Positions 5,521 through 8,943 of a stretch of 8,943 nucleotides of DNA are shown piece after piece (position 1 is the first letter of the stretch; the number at the start of each line of letters is the position of its first letter). The notes beneath the pieces were generated by a model, which saw only the letters and a list, made by a program, of their open reading frames with translations, was not told the origin of the DNA and searched no databases. This DNA comes from Ruminococcaceae bacterium UBA794 (GTDB taxonomy: Bacteria; Bacillota; Clostridia; Oscillospirales; Ruminococcaceae), in NCBI GenBank assembly GCA_002304735.1, contig DBIU01000007.1:1-8943 (forward strand), written 5' to 3'. A program made the position numbers and the translations under genes.

Positions 5521-6183
5521 ATGGCGATTAAAGCGGTTGATTTGAGGAAGATTTATACGGTCGGCGGGAATGAGGTGCGCGCGCTTGACGGCGTTTCGCT
5601 CGATATCGCGGACGGCGAGTATGTGACGGTCGTGGGGAGTTCCGGTTCGGGGAAATCCACGCTGATGAATATTCTCGGCTGTCTTGACCTGCCGACTTCG
5701 GGAAGCTGCTTTCTCTGCGGCGAGGACACGTCCGCGCTGTCCGACAGGGCGCTTTCGGATATCCGAAGCAGGAAAATAGGGTTTATTTTCCAGAGCTTCA
5801 ACCTTATCGCGGGACTTACGGCGCTCGAAAATGTGGAGCTGCCGCTCGCTTACCGCAAAATTCCGAAGCAAAAGCGCGAGGAAGCGGCGCTTGCGGCTCT
5901 CGAGAGCGTGAAGCTGTCGGAGAGAGCGCTTCACAGACCCGCCGAGCTTTCGGGAGGACAGCAGCAGCGTGTTGCGATTGCGAGGGCGATTGCGGCGGAC
6001 CCCGAGATTATTCTCGCGGACGAACCCTGCGGGAACCTCGACAGCGCTTCGGGCGAGGAAATTCTCGGTATTCTCGCGGCGCTTAACCGCGCGGGAAAGA
6101 CTATTGTGATGATTACTCACAACGAAAAAACCGCGAGCAGGGCGCAGCGGCTTGTGCGGATTTCGGACGGGAGGATTGTTTAG
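5521..6183 (+). CDS. MacB/LolD-type ABC transporter ATP-binding protein
   Basis: The 220-residue ATPase has every motif of a working nucleotide-binding domain: Walker A GSSGSGKST (39-47), Q-loop Gln91 in FQSFNL, signature LSGGQQQR (143-150), Walker B IILADE (163-168) and the switch His200 in ITHNE. The length, the RALDGVSLDI opening and the SGSGKSTLMNILGCLD stretch place it in the MacB/LolD/FtsE-like group. These drive FtsX-type permeases in mechanotransmission, antimicrobial-peptide resistance or lipoprotein handling. The usual DEPTGNLDS reads DEPCGNLDS (Cys170). No permease gene lies in the window, so its partner must be elsewhere or the gene is an orphan. It has a strong GGGGGA site, partly inside a hairpin. 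The stop codon directly abuts the SIR2 start. Confidence 0.93.
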   Translation: MAIKAVDLRKIYTVGGNEVRALDGVSLDIADGEYVTVVGSSGSGKSTLMNILGCLDLPTSGSCFLCGEDTSALSDRALSDIRSRKIGFIFQSFNLIAGLTALENVELPLAYRKIPKQKREEAALAALESVKLSERALHRPAELSGGQQQRVAIARAIAADPEIILADEPCGNLDSASGEEILGILAALNRAGKTIVMITHNEKTASRAQRLVRISDGRIV

Positions 6184-6909
6184 ATGAACAGCTTGCAGGA
6201 AATTATTGACGACAGCGAAAAAATCGTGTTTTTCGGCGGCGCGGGAGTGTCCACGGAGAGCGGTATTCCCGATTTCAGAAGCGTTGATGGGCTTTACAAT
6301 CAGAAGTATGATTACCCGCCCGAAACGATAATATCGCATAGCTTTTTTATGCGTTATCCCGAGGAATTTTACCGTTTTTACCGCGACAAGATGATTTTCC
6401 CCGACGCAAAGCCGAACGCCGCGCATAAAAAGCTCGCGGAGCTTGAAGAATGTGGGAAGCTTTCGGCGGTTGTGACGCAGAATATCGACGGACTTCATCA
6501 AGCGGCGGGAAGCAAAAGCGTAATCGAGCTTCACGGCAGCGTTCACCGTAATTACTGTATGAAATGCGGGAAATTTTACCCGCTTTCCGCGATAACCGAA
6601 AGCGAGGGTATTCCTAAGTGCGGGTGCGGCGGGACGATAAAGCCCGACGTCGTTCTGTACGAGGAAAGCCTCAAAACCGAGGATATCGAACGCGCGGTTT
6701 CGGCGATTTCGGCTGCGGATACGCTGATAATCGGCGGCACTTCGCTTGTCGTTTACCCCGCGGCGGGGCTTGTGCGCTATTTTAACGGAAAGCACCTTGT
6801 TGTTATCAACAAGAGCGAGATAAATTCGGATAACGCCGAGCTTGTCATAAACGACAGCATAGGCGAGGTTATGAGCAAAATTGTCTGTGAAAGGAAGGAA
6901 AATGGATAA
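6184..6909 (+). CDS. SIR2-family NAD-dependent protein deacylase
   Basis: A sirtuin of 241 residues: it removes acyl groups from lysines using NAD and releases nicotinamide and O-acyl-ADP-ribose. Seen here are the NAD motif GAGVSTESGIPDFR (19-32), TQNIDGLH (98-105), the catalytic His117 in ELHGSV, and GTSLVVYPAA (185-194). The zinc cysteines are C125-x2-C128 and C146-x-C148; the second pair has one residue between instead of two. The sequence tracks the Thermotoga maritima Sir2 type closely, for example PEEFYRFYRDK (59-69). The Tyr/Arg pair of desuccinylases is not evident, so deacetylation is the likelier activity. GGGAGG (6169-6174) lies inside the end of the ABC gene. The 3' end overlaps the next gene by 8 bases. 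Confidence 0.95.
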   Translation: MNSLQEIIDDSEKIVFFGGAGVSTESGIPDFRSVDGLYNQKYDYPPETIISHSFFMRYPEEFYRFYRDKMIFPDAKPNAAHKKLAELEECGKLSAVVTQNIDGLHQAAGSKSVIELHGSVHRNYCMKCGKFYPLSAITESEGIPKCGCGGTIKPDVVLYEESLKTEDIERAVSAISAADTLIIGGTSLVVYPAAGLVRYFNGKHLVVINKSEINSDNAELVINDSIGEVMSKIVCERKENG

Positions 6910-7999
6910 GGTACATACTTTATCGTATCAATGCCCGAACTGCAACGCGGCGCTTGAATACGACAACGCTTCGGGTAAATTCAAATGCTTTTTCTGCGAC
7001 GGCGAGTTTACCGAAGAAGAAATGAAGAAGATTTTCGAGGAGCGCGACCAAGCGGTTAACCTCGATGAAACAAACGAGCCCGAGCTTACCGAGGACCAGA
7101 AGGTCACCGAAGAATTTTCGGGTCAGAGCGCACTTTACAGCTGCCCGAACTGCGGCGCGGGCGTTATCTGCGACACGCTAACGGCGTCTACGAGATGCCA
7201 TTTCTGCCATACTCCCGTTATTTTGTCCGGCAGACTTTCGGGCGAGTATAAGCCCGACCTTATTATTCCGTTCGCGAATACCCGCGAGGACGCGGAGCGC
7301 AAATTCCGCGCCTATACGAAGGGAAAATTCCTCCTTCCGAAGGACTTCAGAAGCAGTGCGCAGATAAGCAATATTTCCGCGCTTTACGTTCCCTATTGGC
7401 TTAAGAGCGGGCGCATCGACGGTTCGCTTACGGCGACGGGAAAAATCATCAGAACGTGGCGCAGCGGCGACAAGCGTTATACTCACACAAAGGTTTATCA
7501 CGTTGAGCGCGAAGCCGAGATGACGTTCGTAAGAGTGCCGTGCGACGGCTCAAAACGCATTGACGACAGCCTTATGGAGAGCATCGAGCCGTTTGTTTAC
7601 ACGGGAATAAAGCCGTTTAATATGAGCTATCTTTCCGGCTGCGCGGCGGAAAAATACGACGTAACCAAGGAAGAAGCGGCTCAGAGAATTGACCAGCGCA
7701 TACGCGAGGGCGCGGAAGCGGAGCTTCGGAGTATGGCTTCGGGCTATACGGCGCTTGAGGGCGTAAGCACGACAATCGGCTATCGCACGCAGGAATACGC
7801 TTACGCGCTTTTGCCGGTGTGGTTTCTGAATTATACATATAATGGCAAGGACTATGGCTTTGCGATAAACGGTCAGACGGGAACGACGTTCGGAACGCTC
7901 CCCGTAAGCCGCTTGAGGCTGTTCCTTTTCGGCGCGGGAATATTCCTTGTTTCGCTCGTTTTGTCGTTTATTCTGCTGGCTTTGTTTTTCGGTGAATAA
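6902..7999 (+). CDS. Double zinc-ribbon membrane protein (TFIIB-type zinc ribbon family)
   Basis: The 365 residues carry two zinc ribbons, C11-x2-C14/C29-x2-C32 and C81-x2-C84/C99-x2-C102, joined by an acidic linker (33-78). A mixed domain with aromatic patches follows (about 115-335: ALYVPYWL, LPVWFLNYTYNG), and a single membrane segment (about 339-363) ends the protein almost at its C-terminus. The body should therefore be cytoplasmic and tail-anchored. Such proteins are annotated as TFIIB-type zinc-ribbon or PriA-like; no helicase motif is present, so a helicase role is not supported. Their genes often sit beside TPM-domain genes, as here, and sometimes SPFH genes, which suggests a membrane-linked complex; its role is unknown. 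The ATG at 6902 is chosen over the TTG at 6881 because AGGAAGG (6891-6897) precedes it. Confidence 0.88.
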   Translation: MDKVHTLSYQCPNCNAALEYDNASGKFKCFFCDGEFTEEEMKKIFEERDQAVNLDETNEPELTEDQKVTEEFSGQSALYSCPNCGAGVICDTLTASTRCHFCHTPVILSGRLSGEYKPDLIIPFANTREDAERKFRAYTKGKFLLPKDFRSSAQISNISALYVPYWLKSGRIDGSLTATGKIIRTWRSGDKRYTHTKVYHVEREAEMTFVRVPCDGSKRIDDSLMESIEPFVYTGIKPFNMSYLSGCAAEKYDVTKEEAAQRIDQRIREGAEAELRSMASGYTALEGVSTTIGYRTQEYAYALLPVWFLNYTYNGKDYGFAINGQTGTTFGTLPVSRLRLFLFGAGIFLVSLVLSFILLALFFGE

Positions 8000-8013
8000 C
8001 GGGAGGTAAAAAT

Positions 8014-8874
8014 ATGAAAAAATGTAAAAAATTGCTTCCCGCGATAATTTTCGCCGTTTTGACGCTATTTTCGGCGCTTATGACGGTAACGGCTTCTGCG
8101 GCGGGAGAATACAGAGTTATCGTCGAGGACTTCGACAGCTGCCTTACAAAAGACGAAAAAGCAGCTCTCGTTCAGATAATGCAGCAGACTGCAAATAAAA
8201 TCAAGCTTAACGTGGGTTATTGCATTACGGCGGACCTCGAGGGAATGACGCATCAGCGTTATTCGGATTACAGGCTTGACGAGAACTTCGGTTACGGCTC
8301 GGACTCGGTTATGCTTGTGATGGTGAACTCTCACGACAAGCCCGAATACGCAAACGCGACGGACGAAATCTCAACGGCGGGCGCGGCTATATCGCGGTTT
8401 CCCACGAGCCTTATCGAGAACAGTATTTTCCCGAGAATTTACAATGGTCTTGACGACGTAAACGCGACTTCCGTCGGCACGCCGATGAAGGACGTGTACA
8501 AGGGAACAAGCTCCGCGCAGTATTATCAGGCTTGCGTTCAGTTCTGCCGCGCACTCGAAACGTACAGCAGCTTCTGGGGCAAGGTCGGGAGCTTTGTCGC
8601 GGAGCATATTGCCGAGCTGCTTATGGCGATTGTCGTGGCGATAATAATTGCAGCGTTGGCGGCGGGCGGCACGAAATCGAAGTATAAGAAGAAAAAGCCG
8701 CTTAGCGCGAGCAATTATCTCGACAGGAGAAGCATACAGCAGAAGCGCGCGGTTGACGCATTTATCCGCGAGTACACGACAAGCGTAACCGTAAGCAGCT
8801 CGTCGTCGAGAAGCGGCGGCGGAGGCGGCGGTCACAGCAGCGGTCACGGAGGCGGCGGCGGACGGCACAGATAA
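8014..8874 (+). CDS. Secreted, membrane-anchored TPM-domain protein with Gly/His tail
   Basis: A signal peptide (1-30, cut near TASA-A) leads into a TPM-like domain (about 31-185), probably outside the cell. Its motifs are LTKDEKAALVQIMQQ (44-58), GYGSDSVMLVMV (93-104) and an alpha/beta pattern typical of the YgcG/TPM_phosphatase fold. A membrane segment (about 198-217) and a basic KSKYKKKK stop-transfer follow, so the last 65 residues are cytoplasmic. These include a serine run (261-265) and a glycine/histidine tail (268-286) of a kind common in this family. TPM domains have been linked to phosphatase activity and to photosystem II repair in plants; activity here is not established. GGGAGG (8001-8006) lies 8 nt before the ATG. 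It is last in the run, 14 nt after its zinc-ribbon partner. Confidence 0.88.
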   Translation: MKKCKKLLPAIIFAVLTLFSALMTVTASAAGEYRVIVEDFDSCLTKDEKAALVQIMQQTANKIKLNVGYCITADLEGMTHQRYSDYRLDENFGYGSDSVMLVMVNSHDKPEYANATDEISTAGAAISRFPTSLIENSIFPRIYNGLDDVNATSVGTPMKDVYKGTSSAQYYQACVQFCRALETYSSFWGKVGSFVAEHIAELLMAIVVAIIIAALAAGGTKSKYKKKKPLSASNYLDRRSIQQKRAVDAFIREYTTSVTVSSSSSRSGGGGGGHSSGHGGGGGRHR

Positions 8875-8885
8875 GAGAACGTCGA

Positions 8886-8906
8886 AAAAGTCCCGTCGGG
8901 ACTTTT
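8886..8906 (+). terminator. Hairpin terminator at the end of the operon
   Basis: A perfect 9-bp inverted repeat AAAAGTCCC/GGGACTTTT (8886-8894 with 8898-8906) with a tight GTC loop lies 12 nt after the TPM stop codon. The T tract is part of the stem and only four bases long, and the A tract mirrors it, so it could act in both directions. Confidence 0.7.
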
Positions 8907-8943
8907 CCGCCGAAGCATCCGCACTGCCCGCACTCATTGTCGG

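Noticed and set aside
4429..6795. 788-codon open frame on the minus strand across the membrane, glycosyltransferase, ABC and SIR2 genes
   Set aside because: It is antisense to genes with clear motifs, is rich in Arg, has no ribosome site or domain, and arises from the GC-rich codon bias of the + genes.
8371..8937. 188-codon minus-strand frame over the TPM gene
   Set aside because: It is antisense to the Gly/His tail and TPM domain; its alanine- and serine-rich opening is the complement of glycine-rich codons.

Overview
The window looks like a chromosomal segment of a Gram-positive anaerobe in the Bacillota, probably Clostridia and perhaps Oscillospirales. This is inferred from the long pyruvate kinase with a C-terminal PEP-utilizing domain, four tRNAs with encoded CCA ends, strong GGAGG-type ribosome binding sites, consensus sigma-A promoters (TTGACA or TTGAAA, 17 bp, TATAAT), and a TFIIB-type zinc-ribbon/TPM gene pair. 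Nothing seen identifies the species.

Positions 1-209 hold no convincing gene but a dense chain of hairpins ending in a terminator on the + strand. Positions 249-805 are a minus-strand tRNA operon: a perfect consensus promoter, then Gly(UCC), Arg(UCU), His(GUG), Gln(UUG), then a terminator. Positions 848-1072 contain a 172-bp fold-back element (MITE-like) inserted into one arm of an older hairpin behind pyk; removing it with one TTA copy restores that hairpin. Positions 1103-2872 are pyruvate kinase on the minus strand.

The 299-bp gap at 2873-3171 carries two divergent promoters, one for pyk and one for a rightward run of seven genes. These are: a Gly/Ser/Phe repeat protein of unknown role; a two-pass membrane protein; a GT-A-like glycosyltransferase; a MacB/LolD-type ABC ATPase with no permease in view; a SIR2 deacylase; a double zinc-ribbon membrane protein; and a secreted, membrane-anchored TPM-domain protein. 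A hairpin terminator follows at 8886-8906. Spacing is tight (16 nt, 1-nt overlap, 54 nt, 0 nt, 8-nt overlap, 14 nt). The 54-nt gap before the ABC gene holds a possible terminator and a hairpin that covers part of the ABC ribosome binding site, so the run may be two regulated blocks.

Most genes are recognisable families. The parts that most deserve a second look are the GSF-repeat protein with its two partners, the MITE that split a hairpin, the hairpin over the ABC ribosome binding site, and the structured leading 200 bases.
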